Source: Imbricaverruca yamaguchii (lineage: Eukaryota; Arthropoda; Thecostraca; Neoverrucidae). From it: a DNA stretch of 64,000 nt. The stretch is from positions 1,656,001 through 1,720,000 of the forward strand of contig JAOTOL010001604.1 in assembly GCA_034440575.1 (NCBI GenBank), read 5' to 3'. The notes under the pieces are model-generated. The model made no database searches, had not been told where the DNA came from, and saw only the letters and a program-made list of their open reading frames with translations. The translations under genes and the position numbers were made by a program. Every line of letters begins with the position of its first letter. Within the stretch, counting starts at the first letter, position 1. Shown piece after piece: positions 1-12,239 of this stretch.

Positions 1-1004
1 ATTTTCGTTCAAATCTGCGCCACGTGTGCGGCATTCATCTCGACAAATCACAGGCCGCATGGGCCGTCACGCAAGCTGGCTTGTATAAATCCATGGAAAA
101 CGGCCTGACGCCTGAAGGCTGAAACGTATTTTGGCCCAGCCCATGGGTGAAGAATGCAGTATTCCAGGCACTGCAGCCGCGGCACCACGTTCGCAAATTT
201 GCATTGATGAACCGAATATGCACCACCAACTTCTGCGGCTTGGCAACATCAACTTACCATTGGCAACAGCAGCGTTGCTGGTGATCTTCCATCTATGGTC
301 TGGTCTGTCCTGCACGGCCTAGGATAACATGCTGACTGCAGATGAAAGACACCCACAACGGTGTCACTTTTGCCTGCAGTCAAGGCTCCCCCTTCATTGC
401 TTCAACATTGCTGCAGAAGCTACACATGCACACCTGCCAGTAGTCGGACTGTTTCACAATTGCAACACAAACAGCAAGAGCAACAACATGCATGTTTGTC
501 AAGCACACTTACATAAAGAGCTTAGCGTTCAAGCAAGATGCAAATTATACTTCAGCTATGGTTCCGAAAACGTCCAGATTATAGCTCAGTTAACTTCCAG
601 CATAAAAAGGCTCTCCCAGTGATCGCCTTTTTCTTAGCTGAGACCCTGCCGTTCAGCCCGTATTGCTATAATTAGTTCACATAGCTTGGTGTCCCCGGCC
701 ACACAGTGTCACAATGTGTGCAGACATGTGTGGGTGCATCTGTCGAGCCTCAGCGCGTACTGTGCCCAAACGGTTGCGATGATCTAAGCCCAATTGTCAC
801 ACGTGCGTCACGTGTGAAGCAGCGGTGTCAACGATGGATGTAGCTAGAGTGGACAAAGGTCGGGGAGCCAGATCAGATGAGTGTGCGGTGCTAACTTCTA
901 GTATGCCACAGCAGAGCGTCAACTGAGCTGGCGCCATGTGACGCGATATACTGGCACGTCCATTACTGCCTCAAACGCGCAGTTACCGGCTCGTAGTGAT
1001 ACCC
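1..1004. other. Unassigned
   Basis: Short ORFs only (the longest, at 329-622 on +, has no recognisable domain). No repeat or RNA gene seen. Confidence 0.4.
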
Positions 1005-1018
1005 TTCTTGTTTCAGCG

Positions 1019-1071
1019 TTAGTTAGTTAGTTATTTGGGGGGCTTCGACTGCTTCGGTCATACAGCGCCCA
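1019..1071 (-). mobile_element. LINE 3'-tail insertion (53 bp)
   Basis: Same tail as at 44602-44657 (gcgctgtatgaccgaagcag ... aaataactaactaac in minus sense). Flanked by the 14-bp duplication ttcttgtttcagcg / ttcttatttcagcg (one mismatch) at 1005-1018 and 1072-1085. Confidence 0.8.
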
Positions 1072-1364
1072 TTCTTATTTCAGCGGCGCCGCTAGGGAAA
1101 ACAATCTAGGAACAGTTTGGAACAACTCCACTTCTCCCATGCAAGCCCATGGGCGTTACGCTAGTTCCCGTGCCGCAGAATGCCCTGCATATCGCAGTGC
1201 TGGGGGTGTAAGGGCGGTGGGGAGGACTTGCCAACACCCACGCCCACATCCACGCTCACTTTTGCTCACAGATGCGGTAAACGGCATGGTGTAGCCTCAT
1301 TCTCGAACTTCAGAGTTGCTTGGAACTTTTTCTCTGCCTCCTTTACTGTTCTACCAGCCTGGCC

Positions 1365-1565
1365 GAAATATGCGTAGGTGTAGTCGGTCACCCGGTCTCC
1401 GTTATAGTTCCGGGTGAAACATGTCTGGGTGTAGTCGGTCACCCGGGCTCTTATAATTCCAGGTGAAATACGTCTAGGTGTAGTCGGATACCTGGATATT
1501 TGTCATAGTTCCACCGGGTGAAATATGTTGAGGTGTAGTCGGTTACCTGGCCTTTGTCATAGTTT
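1365..1565. repeat. ~50-bp tandem repeat, four units
   Basis: Units centred on aggtgtagtcggtcaccc and ccgggtgaaatatgt, with period 48-55 bp. Confidence 0.85.
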
Positions 1566-1662
1566 TCCAACTCCGATCGTGAAACAAATGCAATTCCGTC
1601 CTTCAATATCGGCGATATGCTAACTGAACACTTCTAACGCTTTCGCACATGAAGTGTCAAGG

Positions 1663-1950
1663 TCACCGAACAGGTCAAGGTCAAGTACCTTTGGACTATC
1701 TATGTGATGAACTACTGAAACTGACCACCTTTAAAACAGATCATGTCCAAGGTAAAGTAATAGGTGATACCAAGGCGAAGCCATAAGTTTCCCGTCCCGG
1801 GTGAAATTTCAAGCTTACCGAGCAGGTCAAGGTCAAGTACCTTGGAACTATCTGCATGATGAACTATTGAAACTGATAACATTCAAAACAGGTCATGTTC
1901 GGAGGAACGCAACGAGTGATTCCAAGGCGAAGCCATAGGCTTGCCGTTAT
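1663..1950. repeat. 152-bp tandem duplication
   Basis: 1663-1795 and 1815-1950 share ggtcaaggtcaagtacctt, ctatctatgtgatgaacta and ccaaggcgaagccata in the same order. Confidence 0.85.
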
Positions 1951-2064
1951 TTAACAATTCTCACAGAAAAATCAACTTTGCAAAACTTTTGGTGTTCTAA
2001 TTTTCCTCATTACCCAAACTTGTACGTTTTCACACGAAATTTGCGCAACTTAAATTGCTACACG

Positions 2065-2135
2065 AGAGTAATCTTCCACGCTTATTTAGTTCTTGATGTT
2101 ACATCAGGAACTAATTTAGCGTGGAAAATTACTCT
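2065..2135. repeat. Inverted repeat, ~35-bp arms, almost no loop
   Basis: agagtaatcttccacgct pairs with agcgtggaaaattactct, and tttagttcttgatgt with acatcaggaactaa, centred at 2100. Few mismatches. Could be a MITE or fold-back relic. Confidence 0.8.
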
Positions 2136-2139
2136 GGTG

Positions 2140-3640
2140 TTGCCATTTTTACTTCACAGTGGTCCGTATTTTAGCCTGCAGAGCACAGGCAATGCGTATA
2201 ATCCTGGAATTGTCAAGTAATTGAAGTCGTTCAAGCCACTCGTATGAATGCCAATGTCCGACCCAGAGTCTAATTGAAACTTGGAGCACTATCAGAGGAC
2301 ATAATTTGCAATTCCATACCACTTCCGGTTTTTCACCAACAAAGAAGTTCATCAGCCACAAAATGATGCATACGACATTGCACAGTTCAGACCTGCGCTT
2401 GACTTAGTGACTTGATCTGAGATCGCTAAAAAGTACTTCACTATTTGTTTATAAACTCGTCATATCTCACTTCTGACAGAACTTTGCTCGGCTTGTTCAC
2501 GAGAAATGACTCAAGGTACATCTAAAAACCTCATTCCGAAAAGGTCTGGACGCGATTTGGATGCGATCTACCCTAGCTACAGGGATCTTAAAGGGATATT
2601 ACTCAAGAGCATGGCACAAGGTGGCCCGATGAATTTTCGGCTGATATGCCAAATATCAAGCGATATCATGAACCGTTTACCTCGCATTAGGTGTTATCTC
2701 AGGGAAAAATGAGGGGGTTAATTCCCGCACCCCACCCCGAAGCTGCGAACGCTAAATATCAGAGAGGAAGAGATATTGGCGAATTCGTCACATTTTCTTG
2801 CCTGGTAGTCACCACCCTTATTCAAGCCTTTAAGTAATATGGTGCTTCTTAAAGGTTCAGGTGCGCTCTTCATGTCTTTATTAGACCGACTCTAACATTC
2901 AATCAACGTGTATGCGCTTTCGCGCAAACTTGCCTCAAGTTATGGGAAAAGTTCAAGTAGTTTCCAATGTGGCCACAGTAAAGTTAATTTTACTAGATCA
3001 TGGATGTGAAGAAAGGCGGCATCGTCAGACTCATAGCGTGATTAGTTCCCTGGGAGCAAAACTCCCGCTTATTTATATCCAGCTAACAAACCAAACATCC
3101 GAGATAAAATCAATTATGTAGTCGGGAACAGTAAATGAAATTCGTTCAGCAGCCGAATGATTGTCGCGAACAGAGTTTTGACTGACAGTGACAGTCACGA
3201 TCTATAACTGGATTTATGAGCATTGTTTTCGTTCTCAGGAAGCTTTTAGGGCACATTTGGGTACATTCGATGATTATTTTCAGTCGACTTATGCAAAGCT
3301 CGTGCTGTCTTTTCAACGTTCATATCGCATTTCGAACGGGAATTTTGGATTGACATTGCTGTCATTGTGTGGTAAGATGATACTAAACGTTTGTGCTAAA
3401 CGCCCGTAGCTACTCTGAAATCACTAACCCTCTCTCCTGTCCCCTCCCCACACTCCACACAAAAAGAGCCTCGAAATTAGTAGTCAAGATGCTTGAAAGG
3501 CGCAAACACAGGTCTACAAATTCAACTTATTCCATGAATTACGTTGCAATGTTTCAAACAAAAACCATTAGACATCCCAAAGGCATCTAATGGAGTATGA
3601 TAGCACAGACACAAAATAAGCCTAAATAAATCGCTTACTT
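2140..3640. other. Unassigned
   Basis: AT-richer unique-looking sequence, no domain or repeat recognised. Confidence 0.4.
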
Positions 3641-3815
3641 ACAACTTACTGTCTGTGTCTGTGTCTGTGCCTGTCTGTGCTTCGCCAATGAATGGATGTC
3701 ATGGCAACATTCCACATGGATCCTAGGCAATGTGTCTGTGGATGGATATCCTGACCATGTTATCCATGGATGGATATCCTTGACCATGCTAATTATTGGT
3801 GGATATCTTGCTTCT
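3640..3815. repeat. CTGTGT microsatellite and a ggatatcc short repeat
   Basis: ctgtgtctgtgtctgtg at about 3650, then three units of tggatggatatcctgaccat. Confidence 0.7.
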
Positions 3816-3944
3816 GATTGTGCATAAATTTCTCCTTCCCGCATTCAGGTCCCGAAATATCGATCGGACCCTGGTTGTGCAGGCCACGCTATCTAAAGAG
3901 CGTTATCCCCACCATGCACGCGATGTGCATAGTCAGGACTGGCG

Positions 3945-4195
3945 GACCGGGACCAGGGCCATGGTCACGACCGGTGAAACAGGACCGGGGTCACGACCGG
4001 TGGAACAGGACCTGGGTCACGACCGGTGGAACAGAACCGGGGTCACGACCGGTGGATCAGGACCATAGTCAGTACCGGTGGACGAGGGTCATGGTCACGA
4101 CCGGTGGAACAGGACCTGGGTCACGACCGTTGGATCAGGACCATAGTCAGTACCGGTGGACGAGGGTCATGGTCACGACCGGTGGATTAGGGCCG
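3945..4195. repeat. ~27-30-bp minisatellite with higher-order structure
   Basis: Units of ggtcacgaccggtggaacag; a longer block containing atagtcagtaccggtggacg recurs, giving a higher-order period. Confidence 0.88.
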
Positions 4196-4259
4196 ACTGG
4201 ACGTGTCATGAGATTCCAGTCGGGCGGTGCAGACGGCCACCGACACACACTGACCAGAC

Positions 4260-4470
4260 TGGACGTGTCATGAGCCACCAGTCGGGCGACACAGACGACG
4301 TGCGACGGTCGTCCAATTAGCATGGGCGCGCGTGCCGACGTGACGCGCGGCGCGCCGCGGTCCGGCCGACAGCTGCTGCGCCGGCGGCGGCCGGCGGCCG
4401 GCACCGTCGCCCACACCGCCGCACGCCATCTCAATCATGGCAGACAGTCGACGCGTGCCGCCCACCCGCT
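4260..4470. other. CpG-rich block
   Basis: Dense CG and GGCCGGC words (cgccggcggcggccggcggc). No exon or promoter motif was identified. A CA/ACAT-rich low-complexity stretch follows at 4540-4680. Confidence 0.4.
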
Positions 4471-4884
4471 AATGGCTATATCGTGTCGGCGGGCGACATG
4501 AGCTCGCCGCCGCCACCCCCCCCCCAACACCCACATATGCATTCATGGTACAGACAGACACACATAGGCAACACATTCACACACTCATATACATCCATGT
4601 GCAGACACACATACACACATAGGCAACACATACACACATAGGCAACACGGAGAACAGACACACACTCGCAGACGCACGTGCACGCACGCTGATGCAACCG
4701 ACTCGCTTCATTGGCAGCATGATTCCCCGCTGTATGTCTCTGTGCGGTGTGTTTGTGGTAAGGGTAGCTGTAGATCCCACGATCGGACGAGACTAGCATG
4801 CGGAACAAAAGAACACTTGCTATGTGCATGAGAAGAAGAACCTCAACTGGGCACATGGTGAAGCAGAGCGCCTCAGACCCACTT

Positions 4885-5600
4885 GACAGACGAGACCCTC
4901 GCGGCTGGCAGAGACCCCGTGACTGACCCAAATCGTTATGGCAGACGGGGCCCTCACGGCCAGCACAGACCCCGTAAATGAGGCCAAACCCCACAGCAGA
5001 CGAGACCCTCACAGCTGGCATAGACCCCGTAAATGAGGCCAAACCCCACAGCAGACGAGACCCTCACAGCTGGCATAGACCCCGTAAATGAGGCCAAACC
5101 CCACAGCAGACGAGACCCTCACAGCTGGCACAGACCCCGTGAATGGCCCAAACCCCACAACAGACGAGACCCTCACAGCTGGCATAGACCCCGTAAATGA
5201 GGCCAAACCCCACAGCAGACGAGACCCTCACAGCTGGCACAGACCCCGTGAATGGCCCAAACCCCACAACAGACGAGACCCTCACAGCTGGCATAGACCC
5301 CGTAAATGAGGCCAAACCCCACAGCAGACGAGACCCTCACGTAAATGGCCCAAACCCCACAGCAGACGAGACCCTCACAGCTGGCACATAGACCCCGTGA
5401 ATGGCCCAAACCCCACAACAGACGAGACCCTCACAGCTGGCATAGACCACGTAAATGAGGCCAAACCCCACAGTAGACGAGACCCTCACGGCCGGTGCAG
5501 ACCCCGTGAATGAGGCCAACAACCCGGTGCAGACCCGTGAGTGAGGCCAAACCCCACAGCAGACGAGACCCTCACGGCCGTCACAGATGCCGTTACTGAC
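4885..5600. repeat. ~53-55-bp minisatellite, about 13 units
   Basis: Unit includes cagacgagaccctcacagct, ggcatagaccccgtaaatga and ggccaaacccca, with atagacc/cagacc variants alternating in part. Confidence 0.92.
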
Positions 5601-5739
5601 CCAAATCGTCAATGAAGACGAGACCGCCGTAGCACAGAGACCTGTGACCCCATGTGCAGCCGACTGTCATACTCACATGATGACCCGATACCCAGCAACA
5701 TCTGTCGGCCTCAGAGCTGGCGGCAGAACCAGTCCTGAA

Positions 5740-5910
5740 GCCCGTCCCAGAGTCGGTCCCAGAGCTGGTCTCAGAGTCGGTCTAAGGGCTGTTCTCAGAG
5801 TGTCTAAGGGCTGGTCTCAGAGTGTCTAAGGGCTGGTCTCAGAGTGTCTAAGGGCTGGTCTCAGAGTCTGTCCAAGGGCTGGTCCCAGAGCTGGTCTCGG
5901 AGTCGGTCCC
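5740..5910. repeat. ~22-24-bp minisatellite
   Basis: About 7 units of gctggtctcagagtgtctaa. Confidence 0.85.
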
Positions 5911-6228
5911 AGAGCCAATGGAGGCGGCTGTGCAGGCTCAGGTTGCGCCACGACGAAGATTAACATGCAACGCACACCACGACGCGAGGACATCCAGAGG
6001 CCCGACGCAGCAGGCACTTCAGTAGCGCGTTCGGCGTGTCAACACCAGCCTACGGCGAATGACTGAGCCAACTCGAGCAAAAACGCCAAAACCCGCCAAA
6101 ATCAGCCGACGCCACGACAAAAACCGCCAAAAGGCCGACGCTGCGACAAAAACGCCCGGCTTTCCATTAGCCGCGGCGGGGATTTGCTCCGTCAGGCATA
6201 TTTGGCTCAGCGAGACCACACGGTGGAG

Positions 6229-6602
6229 GCCGGAACTGGCGCACCGCTGTCATCAGCACCAACAGCAGACGCGTGACGCTGCCCATCGGCACGACTGGAA
6301 CTGGCGCACCACACACCGCTGTCACCAGCACCAACAGCAGACGCGTGACGCTGCCCATCGGCACGACTGGAACTGGCGCACCACACACCGGCCAACAGCA
6401 GACGGTGAGGCCATCGGCACGACTGGAACTGGCGCACCACACACCGCTGTCACCAGCACCAACAGCAGACGCGTGACGCTGCCCATCGGCACGACTGGAA
6501 CTGGCGCACCACACACCGCTGTCACCAGCACCAACAGCAGACGCGTGACGCTGCCCATCGGCACGACTGGAACTGGCGCACCACACACCGCTGTCGCTGT
6601 CA
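6229..6602. repeat. 72-bp tandem repeat, five units, one internally deleted
   Basis: Unit includes ggcacgactggaactggcgc, accacacaccgctgtcacca and gcgtgacgctgcccatc. The 72-bp period (24 codons) leaves frames open on both strands. Confidence 0.92.
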
Positions 6603-6611
6603 CACGCAGGA

Positions 6612-7050
6612 CGGGACTGTCCGACCGACAGGAAAGTCCGACCGACGGGAGTGTCCGACCGACGGGAAATTCCGGACAGGAGAGCCCGGCCGACAGGAGA
6701 GTCCAGCCGACAGGAGGGTCCAGCCGACAGGAGAGCCCGGCCGACAGGAGAGTCCAGCCGACAGGAGGGTCCAGCCGACAGGAGAGTCCGGCCGACAGGA
6801 GAGTCCGGCCGACAGGAGGGTCCAGCCGACAGGAGGGTCCAGCCGACAGGAGAGTCCAGCCGACAGGAGGGTCCAGCCGACAGGAGAGTCCAGCCGACAG
6901 GAGAGTCCAGCCGACAGGAGGGTCCAGCCGACAGGAGGGTCCAGCCGACAGGAGAGTCCAGCCGACAGGAGAGTCCAGCCGACAGGAGAGTCCAGCCGAC
7001 AGGAGAGTCCAGCCGACAGGAGAGTCCGGCCGACAGGAGAGTCCGGTCGG
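6612..7050. repeat. 17-bp tandem repeat, about 26 units
   Basis: Unit ccgacaggagagtccag with agggt/agagc variants. Because 17 is not a multiple of 3, the frame cycles, giving a 17-residue pseudo-peptide period in a long ORF. Confidence 0.93.
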
Positions 7051-7164
7051 CAGGAGTGGCGGGCCGCTGCCGCGCCCGAAGCCGTCAAGGCCAGCTGTTT
7101 ACTAGGGCACAGCGCGCTTCGCCGGGCGGCACAAATATTTGGCGGCGCAGACGCGCGCCAATAG

Positions 7165-7225
7165 AGCGTGACGGAAATGGTAGCTGACGGCGGCTGGCGG
7201 CGGCTGGCGGCGGCTGGCGGCGGCG
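7165..7225. repeat. ggcggct short tandem repeat
   Basis: Four to five units of gctggcggcg. Confidence 0.85.
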
Positions 7226-7344
7226 ATTGCAGACACCGGGAGCAAGTCACCGGCCCGACCGCCCGACCGCACGTACACACGCACGTAGGATTTACATCAA
7301 GCAAGGGGACAAACGTAATTGTAGGGAGCCCAGGGTTAAAATAA

Positions 7345-7430
7345 CGGATTTTCGTTAGGTGTGAGATGTCGAAACGAGCAAAGTAGGATGTCGAAATTTG
7401 TCATGGAATTAGTGTCATTTAAATTGCTTT
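7345..7430 (+). repeat. Dispersed repeat pair, copy 1
   Basis: cgttaggtgtgagatgtcg then ggatgtcgaaat and catgga.tta.tgtcat are shared in order with 13955-14040. Class unknown. Confidence 0.6.
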
Positions 7431-8040
7431 TAATGCCTCAGACTCAAATTCGAGCTGGTGATGTAGGCACTTCAAGCTGATATAGGTTCCAAGGAGTAGG
7501 ATGCCGATAATTCTTGGAGAAGGACGTCGATTGAGCGTTCATAAAGTGGTATATTCCACCCTATTTCACGCATAATGTATCACTGAGGGAGCCCATCTAC
7601 CCCCTTTATTAAAGTCACTCGATTTCGCATACTACTTTTTCAAAGGGGTCCTTTTTATGTCCTTTTACTTAAAATAATTGTGGCCACTTAATTTTGATGT
7701 GGAAGAGGATGAATCTAAGAGCACGTTTCGATGTCACCGGATTTCAACCCTTCACACCAATTGAAATGCTTTTAGCCTTCCTTTATACTCAGCTCAGATT
7801 GCTGAAATTGTCTGTGCAAACCACTTAAAATTGTAATAATTTCCTGTATTTCAGTTCATTTATTGTATTTCAGTTCATAACGCTGAGTCGCCACCACGTC
7901 CACGCTCCTGCACGTGCACATCCGCCTTGCGCATTCCGTGCATTCGCCACACTCCATGTGATTCTGCTGCTTTTGCTGGGCCACTACATTTTGCTAATTA
8001 CTGCATTATGATGGTCTCGTGTCATATTTGAAATCATGGA
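7430..8040. other. Unassigned
   Basis: Nothing recognised. Confidence 0.4.
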
Positions 8041-8700
8041 ATGCTTCGTACAGGGGTCCGCACATTGGCACACACAATGCTGATGTGCTGAACAGAACGG
8101 ACAGAGACCACGCCGCCTTCGCCGCCTTGGCTTAATGGGCCACGGGACACCCTGGCAAACCGAGCCCCGCCGCCTTCGCTACATCGGATTTAAGGGTCAC
8201 AGAACAGCCTGGCACACACAGTGCTGGTGTGCTGAACAGAGCGAACACAACCACGTCGCGTTCACTTCCTCAGCTGTATGGGTCACGGGCAGTGTAAAAT
8301 AATTGACCATGTGGCCTTGAAATTCACAGTTAATGGAATTGTGTTATTTCATCCTTGTCTTAGGTTTTTATCATTTTGCCACATGTGTGGGCAGTCATTA
8401 TACACACGACTGCTAAATAATGTAAAATGCATGTGACTGAAGTGAAAGGCATTCCGCTTTTTTAATCCTTAAGTGGCGATCCTTTATTTTCTTCCAATCT
8501 TTCACTATTCCCAAGCAACTTCTTTCTTCATCCACACAGTTAACGGTGAAGTAATTTTAGGACACTGGTCACAGGACAGCCTGGTACACGCAATGCCGAT
8601 GCGCTACCTAGGCTTTATGGGTCACGGAGCAACCTGGCACACACAGGCTGATGCGCTGAGCAGAACGCCGTGCCTATCTCTTCTGCTTACGCTTACGCCT
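8040..8700. repeat. Degenerate long-period repeat
   Basis: tggcacacacaatgctgatg ... ctgaacagaacg recurs at about 8066, 8209, 8578 and 8631 with gggtcacggga/ggagcaacc blocks between. The spacing is irregular and old. Confidence 0.55.
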
Positions 8701-9334
8701 TGAGACCGCGATGAGACCTGTCAAATGAGGATGAAGAACGTTATCCTTCACTCTGACTAAAACCGAGACCAGTCCCTGCAGCTTCGCGGAAAGTCAGCCG
8801 GGACTCGAGATGGTAGTCACATCAGGCTCAGGAACATTTCCGACAAAAGCCTACGTGAACAAGGACAATTCGACGAGATGTCCAGCAAACGTGTACAAGC
8901 AGTGCATACGGCGAGGGCCAACTGCAACAAATACTTCTCCCTTTTTCTCGGCGACTGATCAGGTACATAAAACAGGAGACATCTGGAACAAAAACAGGAT
9001 GCTAGGAAAGAATACTTAGCTCTCTGTTGAAGACAGGATGCTCAGGCGCTTGCATAGAGGGGAGAAAAACAAACCACAGCATACGAAAAACAGAATATTT
9101 ATTACTTCGTGGGGGATATCCCGCAGAAGCTGCGATGCAGATGAGTGGACACAAGAGTGACAATTCACTCAAACACCAAACCAAAGTTGGGGCCGATGCC
9201 CAAAGAGCCAAATTCCCATTGACAGCACGTCGGGCGTCGTCTTCAACGCAGTAAGTCACAGTCCCGAGGCATGTGACTAGAGCATGACACCGGCTGGATA
9301 TCCGTACCGACATGCGCTTGGTGCGGATAACGGA

Positions 9335-9457
9335 GCCGACTGCAAAGCTAGCCTCTCGCCTTTCTCTCAAAAGCCATGTCCTACGAAGAGTTGGATCTTT
9401 CGGTAACACATGTCCATCACGCTTCTTGCATGGATAAACGACGCAATCTCCGGCCAT
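9335..9457 (-). CDS. THAP-type zinc-finger-like ORF start (partial or relic)
   Basis: The minus frame starts with ATG at 9457 in good context (gtcATGG) and reads MAGDCVVYPCKKRDGHVLPK then DPTLRRTWLL. This fits the beginning of a THAP C2CH module: Cys-x4-Cys, a His/Leu-Pro stretch, then a conserved Trp. THAP domains bind DNA and often sit at the N-terminus of P-element-type transposases or transcription factors. The distal Cys-x2-His pair is not clear: the frame stays open for 151 codons to 9002, but after about residue 40 it looks non-coding. A splice soon after the Trp, or a dead transposon, would explain this. The assignment rests on motif shape alone. Confidence 0.35.
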
Positions 9458-9479
9458 GACGATGTTTCAGGTAGACTTG

Positions 9480-11270
9480 CTGTAGTCACTCAGAAGCTTC
9501 TAGACAAGAGCCCACTCTAAATAGGTGAAGAATTGTGCGATAACAAGCAATCGTGAACCTGGTGTTAACACGGTGGCGCACGGTGGCCAACATCAGCGCA
9601 TCATTTGGCTGCAAACGTTGGTTCGGCGTCACACTCCTGCCACCTGGTGGCCAAATAACGTCTGGTCTCCCATTGATCCAACAACTGATTCCATTCACAA
9701 TTGGGCATATTTTCCTGTCACAGACCGGAGCCCCGACGGGCTGCCGTCGTGCCGACCACGGACCACCAATGGACGACCACCGAAAGACGACCACCAATCG
9801 GATCACCGACTGACGACCACGGACCGAAGTCCCCCAATACAAATTCTGATCTGATCTGAAGCATCAGCCCGAACCTGACGCAAGCGGAGCGAAGAAGCGG
9901 CGCGCGCTCACGGACACCGCGCCTGACCCACTCCCGCTGCGCGGAACCCGCCAGCAGCCCAGAACCAAGCCGGACCACGCGCAGAGTACCGCGGCGGAGC
10001 GAGCACCGGTCGACGGTGGCGCCTCGCCGCGGCCGTCGCCGGCACTAGCCAGCCGGACGGCGTGGGAACCGGGGCCGGCGATGCGGCGGCCGCCCTGTTG
10101 ACAAACAATCGACACGGCGTGTGCGCACCGGGCCCGGCTATCTGGCGGAATGCGGGGAATCCGCGGTGGCGACAAATCGGCTGCCGCCGCGGCGATTGGC
10201 GCCGTCACGGCTACGGCCGGCGGCCGCGCTGACAGCCCCACCGGTCGGGCGACAGGTATGCCGACTGCGGCGCGTGACCACCGCCGGGGGCCGGCGGCGA
10301 TGGAGCGCGTAGCTGTGTGTGTCTGTGTGTGGAACGGGAGGGGGGGGGTCGACTGAAGATGTGTGGCGGCCGCCACCGGTGACGGCCTCCGACAGCCGGC
10401 TAATTATGGCTGATACGCTTCTGCCGCTGCCGAGAGCCGCGCTGGCGGTCCGTCACGCAGGCACGCCGGTCGGGCGGCGTCTGTGGCGTGAAGCGGCTGC
10501 GGCGGTGAGGCGCAGACGGCCGCCCCCGCCAGTCAGCAGGCCACCGAGGAGCGCCGAGCGGACACTGGCGACGGCTGGACGCCGCGCAAGTGCCAGTGCC
10601 AGTGCCACTGTGCCAGTGCCAGTGCCATCGCGCCAGTCCAGTCGGCTATCAGTGCTTTTTTTTTAAAGATCACCATCGAATGGGGGGTCGACTTTTAGGC
10701 TCACATTACACATCAAATGGAAGTCAATGACATGCTCTTTAATGCATCGTATAATGATAAAATGTTCTGGTGCATGAAATGACAGCAATTGCACTTAGCT
10801 GAAGCCATTATTATATGCTAACGCACAAATCATTATGCTTAATATAGCATTATATGCCCAATATTTTGTCTAATCCACGCCACAATCCGTGACTGTTGCC
10901 GATATGTGATATAACACACCACTTATATTCCCCAAGGTTCCATAATTACACGCACGAAACACTGCCAAAAGAAGCGGCCAGGGCGAAGCGACCCCTCACC
11001 ACGTTATCACCTTACCCTCTGGGTTTCTATTTGTGACGCTCAATCCCTCAATGTCCCCATCTTATTCACCCGAGCACGGCGACATAAGCCGCCCGCCGCC
11101 GACAATAGATCACCAGTTTACAGGCGGGGAAATGGTGGCGGCTGTGCCACGGTAAACGACGGTCTCAGACGTTATTGCCGCCTCCTCCAGCCCGGCGACA
11201 GCCGGCCGCCGAGCCATCCACCTGTCAACTTCACGTGTCGTACACACATTCTCGGGGAATGTTCCTTTCA
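9480..11270. other. No gene recognised; CpG-rich block 9.86-10.64 kb
   Basis: 9860-10640 is very GC- and CpG-rich (ggcggccgccctgttgac, cggcggccgcgctgac) and ends in a gtgccagtgcca microsatellite at about 10590-10630. It may be a CpG island-like or compositional block. 10680-11160 is AT-rich and featureless. Confidence 0.4.
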
Positions 11271-11274
11271 ACTA

Positions 11275-11320
11275 CAACCAAGGCCTCGACTGCACTCGTG
11301 TGCTGTCGAGGCCTTGGTTG
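11275..11320. repeat. Perfect inverted repeat, 16-bp arms, 14-nt loop
   Basis: caaccaaggcctcgac and gtcgaggccttggttg surround tgcactcgtgtgct. It sits at the left edge of the 36-bp array, whose units also begin with gaggcct or gggcct. Confidence 0.9.
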
Positions 11321-11335
11321 CTGGTCGAGAATCAC

Positions 11336-12213
11336 CACGAGGCCTCTGCCCACGACCAGCAGTCTACCTACAGCGGAGCCTCTGCCCACGACTTTCGGTC
11401 TAGCTACAGCGGGGCCTTTACCCACGACCAGCAGTCTACCAATAGCGGGGCCTCTACCCACGATGGGCAGTCTACCTACAGCGGGGCCTCTGCCCACGAT
11501 GGGCAGTCTACCTACAGCGGGGCCTTCACCCACGACCAGCAGCCTACCTACAGCGGGGCCTCTACCCACGACCAGCAGTCTACCTACAGCGGGGCCTCTG
11601 CCCACGATGGGCAGTCTACCTACAGCGGGGCCTCTGCCCACGACCAGCTGTCTACCTACAGCGGGACCTCTACCCACGACCAGCAGCCTACCTACAGCGG
11701 GGCCTCCAACTACGACCAGCAGTCTACCTATAGTGAGGCCTCTACCCACGACCAGCAGTCTACCTACAGCGGGGTCTCTGCCCACGACCAGCAGTCTACC
11801 TACAGCGGGGCATTTACACACGGCTAGCAGTCTACCTACAGCGGGGCCTCTGCCCACGACCAGCAGTCTACCTACAGCGGGGCCTTTACACACGGCTAGC
11901 AGTCTACCTACAGCGGGGCCCCTGCCCACGACCAGCAGTCTACCTACAGCGGGGCCTCTACCCACGACCAGCAGTCTACCTACAGCGGGGCCTCTACCCA
12001 CGACCAGCAGTCTACCTACAGCGGGGCCTCCACCCACGACCAGCAGTCTACCTACAGCGGGGCCTCCACCTACGACCAGCAGTCTACCTACAGCGGGGCC
12101 TCTACCCACGACCAGCAGTCTACCTATAGCGGGGCCTCCATCTACGACTTGCGGTCTACCTACAGCGGGGCCTCTACCCACGACCAGCAGTCTGCCTACA
12201 GCAGAACCCCCGA
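11336..12213. repeat. 36-bp tandem repeat, about 24 units
   Basis: Unit includes cacgaccagcagtctaccta then cagcggggcctctgcc. The period is 12 codons, so long Pro/Thr/Ser ORFs (395 aa on +, 337 aa on -) appear. Synonymous and non-synonymous positions look equally variable, so not coding. Confidence 0.93.
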
Positions 12214-12239
12214 CCACGTCAGCTGTCAGCCGTCTACAG

